NCBI RefSeq assembly: GCF_002155915.1
Contig: NZ_MUME01000042.1
Location: 1 to 33,395, forward strand
DNA length: 33,395 nt
Source: Streptomyces thermovulgaris
GTDB lineage: Bacteria; Actinomycetota; Actinomycetes; Streptomycetales; Streptomycetaceae
Reading direction: 5' to 3'
Part shown: positions 6,373 through 15,247 of the stretch, in pieces
Position numbering within the stretch: position 1 is the stretch's first letter
Layout of the letters: each line of letters starts with the position of its first letter
Notes under the pieces: model-generated
The model's input: only the letters and a program-made list of their open reading frames with translations
What the model was told of the DNA's origin: nothing
Databases searched by the model: none
Translations under genes and position numbers: made by a program

Positions 6373-7961
6373 CGGACTTCGGTGCGATCGACGCCCTGCT
6401 CGCCGAGGCCGGAAGAGAGGTCCCGCTGCCGCCTCCCGAGGAGCGGCGCGCCCTGCGCGAGGGACTGAACCTTTCGCGTGCCCGGCTCGCGCAGGCCCTG
6501 AACGTCAGCCCGTCCACGGTCGGCGGCTGGGAGTCCGGACGGGACCCGAGCGGCGAGGTGCGCGAGAAGTACGCGTACTTCCTCGAGGGGGCGCGGAAAA
6601 AACTGGCCGCCGCCGCGGCCGAGGCACCGGCCCGGGAGGCACCGGCGGGGGAACCGGTGGGGGCCGCCGCCGCGGAGGCCGGAGCGGAAACGGAGCGGAC
6701 GGACCGGACGGAGCAGGCGGGCCGGAACGACGAGGGCGGCGAGGACGACGTCGGGGCCCTGACCGTGCCCCGGCCCTGTGTGCTGTGCGGGCAGCCCGCC
6801 CTGCACCAGGTCGCGGGCTTTCCGCAGCACCTGGACCCCGGCGAGTGCGGCACGGCCGGGCCTGCGCGGGAGGCCGCGCCCGCGCGGGCGACGGAGCCCG
6901 CAGAGCCGAAGGAACCTGCCCCGCGACGGGGACCCGCCCGGCCGGAGCCCGCCGGCGGACCGGAGGGGGCGGCGCGCGGGGTGAAGGTCGTACCCGCCGG
7001 CCGCCGGGTGAGGACCGCCGACACCCCGGACCTGATCGCCGCCGCCGTGGCACAGGCCCTCGAGGCGCACTCCGGCGACGCCGAGGCGGCCACCAGGGCG
7101 CTGGTGAAGCGGGCCATCCCGGATGCGATGGCCCTGCTGGACGCGACCCGCAAGGGCGGCCGGTACGACATCATCGCCTACCCGTGGCTGCCCGACATCC
7201 TGCGCAAGCAGACCGCCCGCGGCGCCGACCAGATCTGGGAGGCCCGGCCCCGGTGGACCCGTGCCGAACTGCCGCCCGGCGAGCACGAGGTGACCGCGCT
7301 CGACATCAACGGCGCCTATCTGTCCGCGCTCAAGACGCATCTGCCGATCGGCCGGCTGGAGCACTCGACCGGCAACCACCACGACCGCCGCCGCGCCGGC
7401 GTCCACCTGATCACCCCGCCCGTCTGGGAGCACGACGCCCATCTGCCCAACCCGATCGGCAGCCGGGACGAGCCGGGCCCGCTGTGGGTGACCGAGCCCA
7501 CCCTGCGCCTGCTGCTGCGCCTGTCCGGCCCGAAGTACGGGCTGTGCGACCCCCCGGAGATCCATGAGTCGTGGACCTCCGGGGCCACGGAGAACCTGCT
7601 GGAGAAGTTCCGTGTCGCACTGAAGAACGCCCGGGACCGGGCGATCGCCGAGAACGACACGGTGACGCTGGAGTACGTGAAGGCCATGTACTCGAAGTTC
7701 GTCTCCACGATGGGGGAGTCGAACTACAACCGGGAGCTGTACCGCACCGACTGGATGCACCTGATCCGCTCCCAGGCGTTCGTGAACCTGTGGTGGAAGG
7801 CGTACCGGGCGTACGACGAGGGGCTGATGGTCGTCCGGGTGATGGGCACCGACGAACTGCACGTCATCGGCGACTGGCGCGCGGTGTTCCCCGAGGGACG
7901 CGGTGTCACCGAGGTGAAGGTCAAGGACGTCTACACCGTCGGGACCGGTTCCGGCGGCTGA
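6369..7961 (+). CDS. Tap-like telomere-associated/polymerase-fold protein with N-terminal HTH
   Basis: 530-residue protein organised like the Streptomyces telomere-associated protein Tap but shorter (Tap is over 700 residues). It has an HTH at about 27-58 (ARLAQALNVSPSTVGGWESG), a low-complexity Ala/Glu/Pro linker (80-205) holding a possible zinc knuckle (C137, C140, H154, C160), and a C-terminal domain. That domain contains ALDINGAYLSAL (310-321), YVKAMYSKFVSTMGES (436-451) and VMGTDELHV (491-499), resembling family-B DNA polymerase motifs A, B and C in order. Tap recruits the terminal protein to linear chromosome ends; whether this paralogue does so is unknown. No tpg-like gene follows. It is coupled to the upstream XRE gene. 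A plain transcriptional regulator is the conservative alternative. Confidence 0.55.
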   Translation: MTDFGAIDALLAEAGREVPLPPPEERRALREGLNLSRARLAQALNVSPSTVGGWESGRDPSGEVREKYAYFLEGARKKLAAAAAEAPAREAPAGEPVGAAAAEAGAETERTDRTEQAGRNDEGGEDDVGALTVPRPCVLCGQPALHQVAGFPQHLDPGECGTAGPAREAAPARATEPAEPKEPAPRRGPARPEPAGGPEGAARGVKVVPAGRRVRTADTPDLIAAAVAQALEAHSGDAEAATRALVKRAIPDAMALLDATRKGGRYDIIAYPWLPDILRKQTARGADQIWEARPRWTRAELPPGEHEVTALDINGAYLSALKTHLPIGRLEHSTGNHHDRRRAGVHLITPPVWEHDAHLPNPIGSRDEPGPLWVTEPTLRLLLRLSGPKYGLCDPPEIHESWTSGATENLLEKFRVALKNARDRAIAENDTVTLEYVKAMYSKFVSTMGESNYNRELYRTDWMHLIRSQAFVNLWWKAYRAYDEGLMVVRVMGTDELHVIGDWRAVFPEGRGVTEVKVKDVYTVGTGSGG

Positions 7962-7972
7962 CCGGCCGCTTT

Positions 7973-8006
7973 GCCCCGGTGCGAGGCCCCCGCACCGCGC
8001 CGGGGC
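7973..8006 (+). terminator. Imperfect terminator hairpin
   Basis: GCCCCGG (7973-7979) pairs with CCGGGGC (8000-8006), and TGCG with CGCA inside it, leaving a bulge. It starts 12 bases after the Tap-like stop codon. Confidence 0.45.
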
Positions 8007-8020
8007 GAGGAGGCCGGCAG

Positions 8021-8343
8021 GCGATCGCCGGGTCCACCGTCCTGAACGGCATCACGTGCCGCGACCGGCAGTCCCGCACCCGTGAGCGGCCCGAGGGCAG
8101 GACGTGGGACTCCAGCACCCCGGCCGGCCCGTCGTACCCGGTCACCCCCGACGAGCTGCCGGACGGCGTCCGCCCCGCCCCCGACGTCCGGCTCGCCGCC
8201 GACGGCGGGGTCATGCCGTCCGACAACACCGGCGACCTGCTCTCCGACCCGGTCGGCCCATTCGAGCACACCTCGACGACCACCCGTCTCAACCCCGGCG
8301 GCATCATCGCCACCGGCACCCCCGGCTCCTTCGGCAACTCCCC
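8021..8343 (+). pseudogene. Remnant of a fumarylacetoacetate hydrolase family gene
   Basis: One reading frame without start or ribosome binding site translates to a recognisable but eroded C-terminal half of the FAH family (fumarylacetoacetase / 2-hydroxyhepta-2,4-diene-1,7-dioate isomerase type). AIAGSTVLNGITCRDRQ corresponds to the family's AGYTVMNDVSARDxQ, SYPVTPDELPDG to its VTADEL segment, MPSDNTGDLL to its QDSNTADM, and LNPGGIIATGTPG to its LxPGDVIATGTPxGVG. The N-terminal half with the metal-binding Glu/Asp residues is missing, and similarity stops at about 8343, before the kinase gene. The frame stays open, so erosion is by substitution and truncation. It is not expected to make a functional protein. 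Confidence 0.65.
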
Positions 8344-8436
8344 TTTTGACAACGGCTTTTCCGGTGACGCCCCCTCCGGTGACGGCACGAGAACGACTAC
8401 GATCGCCGTCGACGAGCGACGGGGGGAGCCTGAGCC

Positions 8437-10929
8437 GTGCGTGAGGAGCGCAGAGAACGGGGCACCGCGGACGACGCCGCGCAACGCCGCGTCGGACCGT
8501 ACGTCCTGGAACGTCTGCTCGGTGAAGGGGGGATGGGGGAGGTCCACCTCGCCCGGCGGGCCGACTCGCCCGGCGGCCCCCCGGTGGCACTGAAGGTCCT
8601 GCGCGCCCGGCTGGCCCGCGACCCCGGCTTCCTGGCGCGGTTCCGGCGCGAGGTGGCGGCCGCACGGAAGGTCGACAGCCCCTTCGTCGTGCCGCTGGTC
8701 GACGCCGACACCGAGACCGCCGAACCCTGGCTGGCGACCGCCTTCGTCCCCGGTCCGACGCTCGCCGACGTCATCCGGTCCTCCGGCCCGCTGACGGAGG
8801 ACCGGCTGCGCGAGATCGGCCGTGCGCTGGCCGGTGCGCTGGAGGACATCCACGCCGCGGGCCTGGTGCACCGCGACCTCAAACCGTCCAATGTGCTGCT
8901 GCATCCGGACAAGGGGGCCCAGGTGATCGACCTGGGCATCGCACGAGCCCTGGACGGGACACGGCTGACGGCGACCGGTCTCGTGGTCGGCTCGGCCGGA
9001 TACATGGCGCCCGAGCAGCTGACGGGCGAGGGCGGGAGCCCGGCGAGCGACGTGTTCGCGCTGGGCGCGGTGCTCGCGTACGCGGCGACCGGCAGACACC
9101 CGTTCGGCGGCGGGCCCGCGCACCGGGTCGGCCACCGGACGCTGACCGAGGAGGCGGACCTCGACGGAGTCCCCGACGCGCTGCTGCCGCTGCTGGCCTC
9201 CTGCTTGGTCAAGGACCCGGCGCAGCGGCCCGCACCGCGCCGGATCAGGGACGTGCTCGCCGGATCCCCCCGGCAGCCGGAGCCCGGATCCCCCCGGCCT
9301 CCGGAGCCCGTTGCGGCCCCGCCGGCCCCGGAGGCCCCGACGGTGCCGCTGGGCCCGGGACCGTCGCCCTCCGCGAAGGAGCCGGACCCGGACCGGACTC
9401 CCCGCCCCGCTTCCCCGTCCGCTCCCGCGTCGTCCTCGTCCACGCCCGTATCCGCGCCCGCCCCGGCCCGCCGGCTCGTCCGCGGCCGGGTCCTGCTCGT
9501 CGCCGCAGTGCTGGCCGTCCTTCTCGCGGGCGCCCTGACCGTGGTCCTGCCGATGCTGCGCGGCGGGGACGCCCCGTCCGCCGACGGCGGCACCGGGAAC
9601 CGGGCGGCCCGGCCGTCGCCCTCGGTCCCCGCGCTCGCCGAACCGGTCAGCGCTCTCGGCCCGGTCGCTCCCCGGGGCGTCTGGTCGCTCTCCTGGCAGG
9701 ACACCATCATCCTCCAGGACGACACCAGGGAGGAGTACGAGAAGGCGACGGAGGACGGCGCGAGCTACGCCCAGGAGGCGTGGCTCACCGACCGTGTGCT
9801 CGCCCGCGTCGGACGCCGCTCCGTCCAGGGACTGTCCCCCGACACGGGCCGGGTCCTGTGGACGCTGAAACCGCCCGCCCCCGGGATGGTCCCCTGCGCC
9901 GCCTCCCGGACCGCACCGGGCGGCATCGGCGCCGTGATCTTCGGTCCGGCCAACGAGGAGGGCGTGAACCGCGGAACCGACGACTGCAACCGTGTCGTCG
10001 CGGTGGACCTGGCCACCGGCACCGCCCTGTGGGAACGGCGCCGGCCGGGCGACATGTACGCGACCGGCGGCATCGAGTCGGACCAGGTGGGCATCGCCGC
10101 GGACCGCGTGGTGGTCATGACCGGGGACCTGGTGACCGCGTGGCGTCTGCGCGACGGCGCCCCCGCCTGGTCGCACACGGGCAGCCGCGACAAGTGCGTG
10201 ATCAACGGGATGGCGGTCGGACAGTCCAGCATCGTCGAGGCGCTGACCTGCCCCGCGACGGAGGAGTCCCGGCACCGGGCCCGCCCCACGACGGTCCGTT
10301 CGGTGAACGCCGCCGACGGCCGTGTCCGCTGGACCTCCGCGGTCCCCGGCGACGTGCCCGTGACGCACGTCGAGACGGCCGAGCCCCCCGTCGTCAGTCT
10401 GCCCGGGCCGATCGGCGGCACCGAGGGCCCCATGATGGTCTTCGGCAACGAGGGGAAGCCGGGCCCGCAGCTCCGCGAGGCGCAGCCCCAGGGCACGCTC
10501 GGTGCCTGGATGCGCAACCGCTTCCAGCTCACCCCCGCCTTCTTCGGATGGCGCGACACCGTCGTCACCCTCACCCAGTACGACGGCGAACGGAAGACCG
10601 GCATGGACGGGGTCGCGGCCCTCGACTCCCGCACCGGGAAGATCCGCTGGCACCGGCAGGCGCCCCCGGGCAGCCGGCCGGTGATCGCGGGCGTCGACGA
10701 CCGCGGCGTCCTGGTGGTCCATGTGAAGGAGCCGGGCACGACCGCCCTGGTCCGGTACGCGCTGGACGACGGCACACCCACGGCGGCCGGAGAACTGCCC
10801 CGGCTGCCCGACCGGGCGGAGTTCCACGGCGTCCGCCTGTACGGGAACCGGCTCGCGCTGATGACCGGGGAGCACAACCTGCTGACCAAGGGAGTGATGA
10901 TGTTCCGCGCACCGGGGAGCCGGCCGTGA
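8437..10929 (+). CDS. Receptor Ser/Thr protein kinase with PQQ-like sensor
   Basis: 830-residue type I-oriented membrane kinase. The cytosolic kinase domain (22-276) has a glycine loop GEGGMGEV, K53 (ALKVL), the catalytic loop HRDLKPSN (H145, D147), a DLG metal-binding motif at 165-167 instead of the usual DFG, and APE at 191-193. A Pro/Ser-rich juxtamembrane linker follows, then one membrane helix (about 351-374). The outer domain contains repeated blade motifs ending in L/R-W (TGRVLWTL, TGTALWER, DGRVRWTS, TGKIRWHR), as in PQQ-like propellers. It probably senses an extracytoplasmic ligand and phosphorylates cytosolic proteins. GTG 8437 follows GGGGGGAG. Its stop overlaps the start of the next kinase (GTGA). 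Confidence 0.9.
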   Translation: MREERRERGTADDAAQRRVGPYVLERLLGEGGMGEVHLARRADSPGGPPVALKVLRARLARDPGFLARFRREVAAARKVDSPFVVPLVDADTETAEPWLATAFVPGPTLADVIRSSGPLTEDRLREIGRALAGALEDIHAAGLVHRDLKPSNVLLHPDKGAQVIDLGIARALDGTRLTATGLVVGSAGYMAPEQLTGEGGSPASDVFALGAVLAYAATGRHPFGGGPAHRVGHRTLTEEADLDGVPDALLPLLASCLVKDPAQRPAPRRIRDVLAGSPRQPEPGSPRPPEPVAAPPAPEAPTVPLGPGPSPSAKEPDPDRTPRPASPSAPASSSSTPVSAPAPARRLVRGRVLLVAAVLAVLLAGALTVVLPMLRGGDAPSADGGTGNRAARPSPSVPALAEPVSALGPVAPRGVWSLSWQDTIILQDDTREEYEKATEDGASYAQEAWLTDRVLARVGRRSVQGLSPDTGRVLWTLKPPAPGMVPCAASRTAPGGIGAVIFGPANEEGVNRGTDDCNRVVAVDLATGTALWERRRPGDMYATGGIESDQVGIAADRVVVMTGDLVTAWRLRDGAPAWSHTGSRDKCVINGMAVGQSSIVEALTCPATEESRHRARPTTVRSVNAADGRVRWTSAVPGDVPVTHVETAEPPVVSLPGPIGGTEGPMMVFGNEGKPGPQLREAQPQGTLGAWMRNRFQLTPAFFGWRDTVVTLTQYDGERKTGMDGVAALDSRTGKIRWHRQAPPGSRPVIAGVDDRGVLVVHVKEPGTTALVRYALDDGTPTAAGELPRLPDRAEFHGVRLYGNRLALMTGEHNLLTKGVMMFRAPGSRP

Positions 10930-13217
10930 GCGAGGAAACGGCCCCGCTGGAGCCGGAGGACCCGGAGCGGATAGGCGGCTACCGGCTCCTCGGCCGGCTC
11001 GGACAGGGCGGCATGGGACGGGTGTTCCTCGCCGAGGACGCCGAGGGCCACCGGGTGGCGGTCAAACTGATCCACGAGGAGTTCGCGGCCGACCCCGAGT
11101 TCCGCGGGCGCTTCCGGCGCGAGGTGGAGGCGGCGGGGAAGGTGCTGAGCTTCTTCACCGTGCCACTGGTGGACTTCGGGACCGACGGGAGGACCCCGTG
11201 GCTCGCCACCCAGTACGTCTCCGGTCCCTCGCTGAGCGCCGCCGTGCACCGCGACGGGCCGCTGCCCGTGGAGCAGCTGTGCTCGCTCGCCGCGGCGCTC
11301 GGCGAGGCGCTCATCGTCATCCACGCGGCGGGCATCGTGCACCGGGACCTCAAGCCGTCCAACGTGCTGCTGGCCGACGACGGCCCCCGGGTGATCGACT
11401 TCGGCATCGCCAGGGCGGCGGACTCGGAGGAACTGACCCGCGCGGGCCATGCGCTGGGCACCTTCGGCTACGCGCCGCCCGAGCAGATCGTCGCCGAGGA
11501 GCCGGTCGGGCCGGCCGGTGACGTCTTCTCCCTCGGAGGCGTGCTGCTGTTCGCGGCGACGGGCCGCCCGCCCTTCGGCGACGGCCCGCCTGCGGTCCTG
11601 GCGTACCGGACCGTGTACGAGGAGCCCGACCTCGACGGCGTGCCCGGGGAACTGACCGCGCTCGTACGGCGCTGCCTGGCCAAGGACCCCGCGCTGAGAC
11701 CCGCTCCGCGCGAGGTGATCGCCGCCGCCCGTGCCGCCCAGTCGCGGGTACGGGGCGGCGGCGGTCCGGTTCCCGCCCGCGCGGCCGAGGAGCCCACGTC
11801 GTACCGCATCGCCCCGCCCGCGCCCCCGCCCGCACCCGGCACGGAACCGGGCACGACCGCCGTGCCGGGGCCGCGCCGGCGCCGTCGCGGGGCGCTCGTC
11901 GCCGCGGCCGCCGCCGTCGCCGTCACCGCGCTGGCCGCCGTGGGCGTGACCCAGCTGTCCGGCTGGGGCGACGGCAAACGGAGCGCGGGCGGCGGGAGCG
12001 GCGAGCGGACCGGTGTCGCCCCCGCCGCCGACGGCGCCGATCCGCTCCCGGCGGTCACCGCGAAAGGGGACCGCCGGGTCGTGTGGACCGCGCAGCCGGG
12101 GGTCGGCGAGGTCGACTCGGAGGTCATGGGCGCCTGGCTGACCCCCAAGGTGCTGGTCCGTATCGACGCCTCCGGCATCCGCGGCTTCGACCCGCGCACC
12201 GGAGCCTCCAAGTGGACCGTGGCACCGCCCGCCAAGGGGCTCGTTCCCTGCGGGGCCTCGGACGCGGAGACGGCGACCAGCGGCGGCGTGGGGCTCGTCC
12301 GGTTCGGCAGGGCCCACACCTCGCCGGCCGTCTGCGACGTCGCCGCGGCCCTGGACACCGCCACCGGCACACTGCTGTGGCACCGCAAGGTCGGCGAGGC
12401 TCCCAGGGCTGTCGCCTCGGTGTCCGGCGACACGATGGTGGTCTCCGGCGAAAGGGGCCTGCTCGGGCTCGACCGGACCACCGGCAAGCAGCTGTGGACG
12501 TACCCCTGGCCCCGGGGGAACTGCAGAGTGGGGGACGCGGTCCCCGGTGTGCGCACGATCGCCGTGTCCGACACGTGCGACCGGGAGGACATCGACGCCA
12601 GACGTGTCGTCGTACTCGACGCCGTCACCGGCAGGACCCGCTTCTCCCACGAGGTGGACCGCAGCGGGGCCACCCCCGTGCAGCTGGTGACGGCCGAGCC
12701 CGTCGTGGCCCGGTACGCCGATGTGTCCGGTGACGTGCACCTGCGGGTTCTCGGCACCGACGGGAACGGAAAGCCGGTCGATCTCCCGGTCGAGCAGCCC
12801 TTCGGCACCCTGCGTCTCATCAGATGCCTTGTCGCGAAGGGGGTGCTGGTGACGGAGGTCGAGGCGGGCCCGGGCGGCACGGCCCGGGGACTGGCGGCGA
12901 TCGACCTCACCACGGGGAAGGTGCGCTGGCGCACCCGGATGCGGGAAGAGGTCCTCGAGCTCGAACCGCTGCGCATCCAGGGGGACTCGGTGTACACCGT
13001 GGAGGGCGAGGAGGCGGAGGGGCCGGGCTGGTCGTTCACGGTGCGGCGCCGTTCCCTGGCCGACGGCACCGTCACCGAGAGCGGCAGGCTCCCCGCCCCC
13101 TACCAGGCAGGCGACCCCGACCGGCTGCTCGCCTCGGGAGGCCTTGTCGTCCAGGTCAACCGGTTCGACGAGTACGGTCTCGTGGCCTTCGGCACCGCGT
13201 CGGACGACGGCAAGTGA
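10926..13217 (+). CDS. Receptor Ser/Thr protein kinase with PQQ-like sensor (paralogue)
   Basis: 763-residue paralogue of the preceding kinase with the same plan: kinase domain (about 19-275), Pro-rich linker, RRRR stop-transfer cluster, membrane helix (about 322-344) and an outer propeller with TGASKW, TGTLLW, TGKQLW and TGKVRW blade ends. The active-site set is complete: K47, HRD at 139-141 and the canonical DFG at 158-160. The activation-segment end reads APPE (183-186) rather than APE. GTG 10926 overlaps the upstream stop codon by four bases, so the pair is co-translated. Tandem duplication followed by divergence of the sensor domains is the simplest origin. The two kinases may heterodimerise or cross-phosphorylate; this is inference. 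Confidence 0.9.
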   Translation: MSEETAPLEPEDPERIGGYRLLGRLGQGGMGRVFLAEDAEGHRVAVKLIHEEFAADPEFRGRFRREVEAAGKVLSFFTVPLVDFGTDGRTPWLATQYVSGPSLSAAVHRDGPLPVEQLCSLAAALGEALIVIHAAGIVHRDLKPSNVLLADDGPRVIDFGIARAADSEELTRAGHALGTFGYAPPEQIVAEEPVGPAGDVFSLGGVLLFAATGRPPFGDGPPAVLAYRTVYEEPDLDGVPGELTALVRRCLAKDPALRPAPREVIAAARAAQSRVRGGGGPVPARAAEEPTSYRIAPPAPPPAPGTEPGTTAVPGPRRRRRGALVAAAAAVAVTALAAVGVTQLSGWGDGKRSAGGGSGERTGVAPAADGADPLPAVTAKGDRRVVWTAQPGVGEVDSEVMGAWLTPKVLVRIDASGIRGFDPRTGASKWTVAPPAKGLVPCGASDAETATSGGVGLVRFGRAHTSPAVCDVAAALDTATGTLLWHRKVGEAPRAVASVSGDTMVVSGERGLLGLDRTTGKQLWTYPWPRGNCRVGDAVPGVRTIAVSDTCDREDIDARRVVVLDAVTGRTRFSHEVDRSGATPVQLVTAEPVVARYADVSGDVHLRVLGTDGNGKPVDLPVEQPFGTLRLIRCLVAKGVLVTEVEAGPGGTARGLAAIDLTTGKVRWRTRMREEVLELEPLRIQGDSVYTVEGEEAEGPGWSFTVRRRSLADGTVTESGRLPAPYQAGDPDRLLASGGLVVQVNRFDEYGLVAFGTASDDGK

Positions 13218-13256
13218 GCACCGCGGGCCGCTGGAGCCCGAAGCCGTGCCCCCCGC

Positions 13257-13282
13257 GCCCGGCCGGTGACGGAAGGCCGGGC
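13257..13282. terminator. Terminator hairpin after kinase pair
   Basis: GCCCGGCC (13257-13264) and GGCCGGGC (13275-13282) form a perfect 8-bp stem with a 10-base loop, 40 bases after the kinase stop. The rest of the gap to 13478 holds only loose GC-rich repeats. Confidence 0.65.
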
Positions 13283-13478
13283 CCGGGCGGGGGAGGGCGC
13301 CGGTGCCCGCCCCGGCAACGGCCGTCCGCACGGCGGCCGCCTGCTCGCCCCGGACGACACCCCTGGGCGGACAACCCCGGACGGCACGGCCCCTGCCGCC
13401 GGGGGCGGCACCGCCGGCCGCCTCACCCGCCCGGTGACCGGTGCACGACCGGATCCCGGTGACGGCGCGGACCGCGCG

Positions 13479-13928
13479 TCACCGGACCTGTCCGGGCACC
13501 GGCCGGGCGGAGTCCTGGACGGTGCCGCCGCGGCCGAACAGGTTCGGCAGGGCCAGGGACCCCGGACCGAAGAAGACCAGCATCAGAAAGCCCCAGCAGA
13601 ACAACGCCGATCCCAGGCCGCCGTTCTGCAGGGGGAAGAGCCCGTCCTTCTGGTGCTCGGTGAAGTAGGCGAAGGCCATGCTGCCCGAGCTGAGGAAGGC
13701 CGCGCTGCGCGTCGCGACTCCGAGGAGTATGAGAGCACCGCAGACCAGCTCGATCACCCCGGCGTACCAGAAGGGCCATTCGCCCACGGGACTGCTTTTG
13801 CGGCCCAGCACCCCGAAGAGCGTGGCGGCGCCCTCGCTGGTGAACAGCAGACCAAGAACGATACGGAACAGGCCCAGAACGAGAGGCTGCCGGCTCGTCA
13901 GCCAGTCGTTCAGGCGTGCGGTGCTCAT
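13479..13928 (-). CDS. DoxX family membrane protein
   Basis: 149-residue integral membrane protein with four predicted helices: about 16-38 (LVLGLFRIVLGLLFTSEG), 53-72, 76-92 and 106-124. The first-helix pattern LGLFRIVLGLLFTSEGAATLFG is typical of DoxX/DoxD-like proteins. These are poorly understood; some take part in redox or oxidative-stress complexes. The ATG at 13928 is preferred because GAGGAG precedes it; the frame opens back to 14012 without an additional ribosome binding site. The gene runs convergent to the kinase pair and has no operon partner. The C-terminal tail is short and soluble. Confidence 0.8.
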   Translation of the reverse strand: MSTARLNDWLTSRQPLVLGLFRIVLGLLFTSEGAATLFGVLGRKSSPVGEWPFWYAGVIELVCGALILLGVATRSAAFLSSGSMAFAYFTEHQKDGLFPLQNGGLGSALFCWGFLMLVFFGPGSLALPNLFGRGGTVQDSARPVPGQVR

Positions 13929-14626
13929 CGGTGCGTTGCTCCTCGGATCGGTCGGTGTACCACAGGAGGGAAGGCCGGGGAGCGGCCTTCCCTCCTTCAC
14001 TAACGGGCTCACCGGGCGGACCGTTCAGCGAGGCTCTTCCCGGACGGATCCGCGCGAGGCGCACGGCACGGCCCGTCCTCCTGCGGCGACCGTCCCGAAG
14101 CACCCACCGCGGATCCGGCGGCCCTGCCGGCCCGGGCTCCCACCGGCAGCAGCGCCCGGACACCGGCCGGCCGACTCCCCGCTCCTTCGGGGAAGCGCCC
14201 CCGAAGACCGGCAGCGGCGCGCCGTGACGATCGCCGAACTGCTCGGTGTGGTGAGGGCCTCGGTGGCGTCCAGAGCCGGATGAGCGAGGCAGAACAGGCG
14301 GAGTTCGTCCCCTTCTCCCCCGAGACGAGGCGGCCGGTGGGGCGAGGGGGTGTGCGGCGCCGTCCGTACGGGATTCGCCCTGCCCGCCTGGGCGGGTCCG
14401 CCCCGCCGGGGCGGCCCCCGAGGGCGAACGCGCGCGTGCCAAGGCGGCCGGTCCCACCCGGGCACCGATGACTCTCGGCCATGAACTTGTCCAAGTTGTC
14501 GAGGAGTTGGCCGTAGAAGCCTTGGCGCATTGCCGGTTGATGAGGGAAAATGCCCCCAGCAAGAAAGATCAACTTTGCCCGTGCTGGGTAATCGATCTTC
14601 AGTCCCCCTTCAGGAGAGCCACGCTG
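13929..14626. other. Non-coding stretch with AT-richer regulatory segment
   Basis: No gene is supported over about 700 bp. Positions 13929-14470 are ordinary high-GC sequence. From about 14480 to 14610 the base composition falls noticeably. This part contains the dyad AACTTG-N2-CAAGTT (14484-14497) and an inverted repeat CCCAGCA (14555-14561) / TGCTGGG (14582-14588) enclosing AAAG and CTTT arms. These probably belong to the promoter or 5' leader of the gene at 14627. Confidence 0.45.
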
Positions 14627-15004
14627 ATGCAGTCCGTCCCCCGCCCGGCACAGGCCGTCGTCCTGCCCTACCGCAGCCGCGCCGCCGCCCCTCTCCCGCC
14701 CCTGGGTGTCACGGACGGCGAACTGCTGCGCATCATCTCCGACCCCTGCACGCCCGTGTTCCTGACGGTGCACGGGAACGGGCGCCGCAGGTACAGCTAC
14801 TGGCAGCCGTTCGACCCCCGCACCGGCAGGGGAAGCTGCTACGTCGCCCTGCCGACCGACGCCTGCGACGCCCTGCACTCCACCGGGCGAATAGCACTGG
14901 GCGAGCCGCTCGTCGAACCGGGCAGGACGATCTACCGCGTCCGGCCCGCCGACACCCTGCCCACCCCCCAGCGCCTGGCACGGCCCGCGGCCCGCGCCGC
15001 GTGA
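14627..15004 (+). CDS. Hypothetical protein, 125 residues
   Basis: I do not recognise the family. The protein is soluble, with a compact core: LGVTDGELLRIISDPCTPVFLTV, then RRRYSYWQPFDPRTGRG, CYVALPTDACDALHSTGRI and TIYRVRPAD. The strand-rich pattern and basic surface suggest a small binding domain, but no catalytic motif is visible. ATG 14627 is supported by AGGAGAG seven bases upstream; the frame is open to 14468 but that part has different composition. It is a single gene, convergent with the resistance operon at 15248. Its AT-rich upstream dyads suggest regulated expression. Confidence 0.6.
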   Translation: MQSVPRPAQAVVLPYRSRAAAPLPPLGVTDGELLRIISDPCTPVFLTVHGNGRRRYSYWQPFDPRTGRGSCYVALPTDACDALHSTGRIALGEPLVEPGRTIYRVRPADTLPTPQRLARPAARAA

Positions 15005-15247
15005 CCCGCGGCCGACGCTCTCCGGCGACTGCCGGACCCGTCCGCCCCCGCCCACCCGGATGTTGACGATCCGTTCGGCCGAAGTCCCGCCCGCCACCGG
15101 ACCGGTGGGGACACCGGCGGACCGGGCGTTTGGGCGCCGTGCGGACCGGACGTCCTGGCGTGGTGCAGCGCCCCGCCGGCGGTGCGGGGAGGGACGGGCC
15201 GCCCGTGAGGACCTGGAGACCGCTCGCCGGGTCCGGACGGCGGCTGC

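Noticed and set aside
6369..7961. True tap-tpg telomere operon
   Set aside because: The protein is about 200 residues shorter than Tap, and no terminal-protein gene follows; only a Tap-like label is justified.
8021..8436. Functional FAH-family enzyme
   Set aside because: No start or ribosome binding site, missing N-terminal metal-binding half, and degraded C-terminus.
9780..10925. Upstream extension of the second kinase into the first kinase gene
   Set aside because: That part is an out-of-frame shadow; GTG 10926 overlaps the stop of the first kinase and precedes the kinase domain directly.
14468..14626. Upstream extension of the 125-residue protein
   Set aside because: The extension has different composition, lies over dyads and lacks a ribosome binding site, whereas AGGAGAG precedes ATG 14627.
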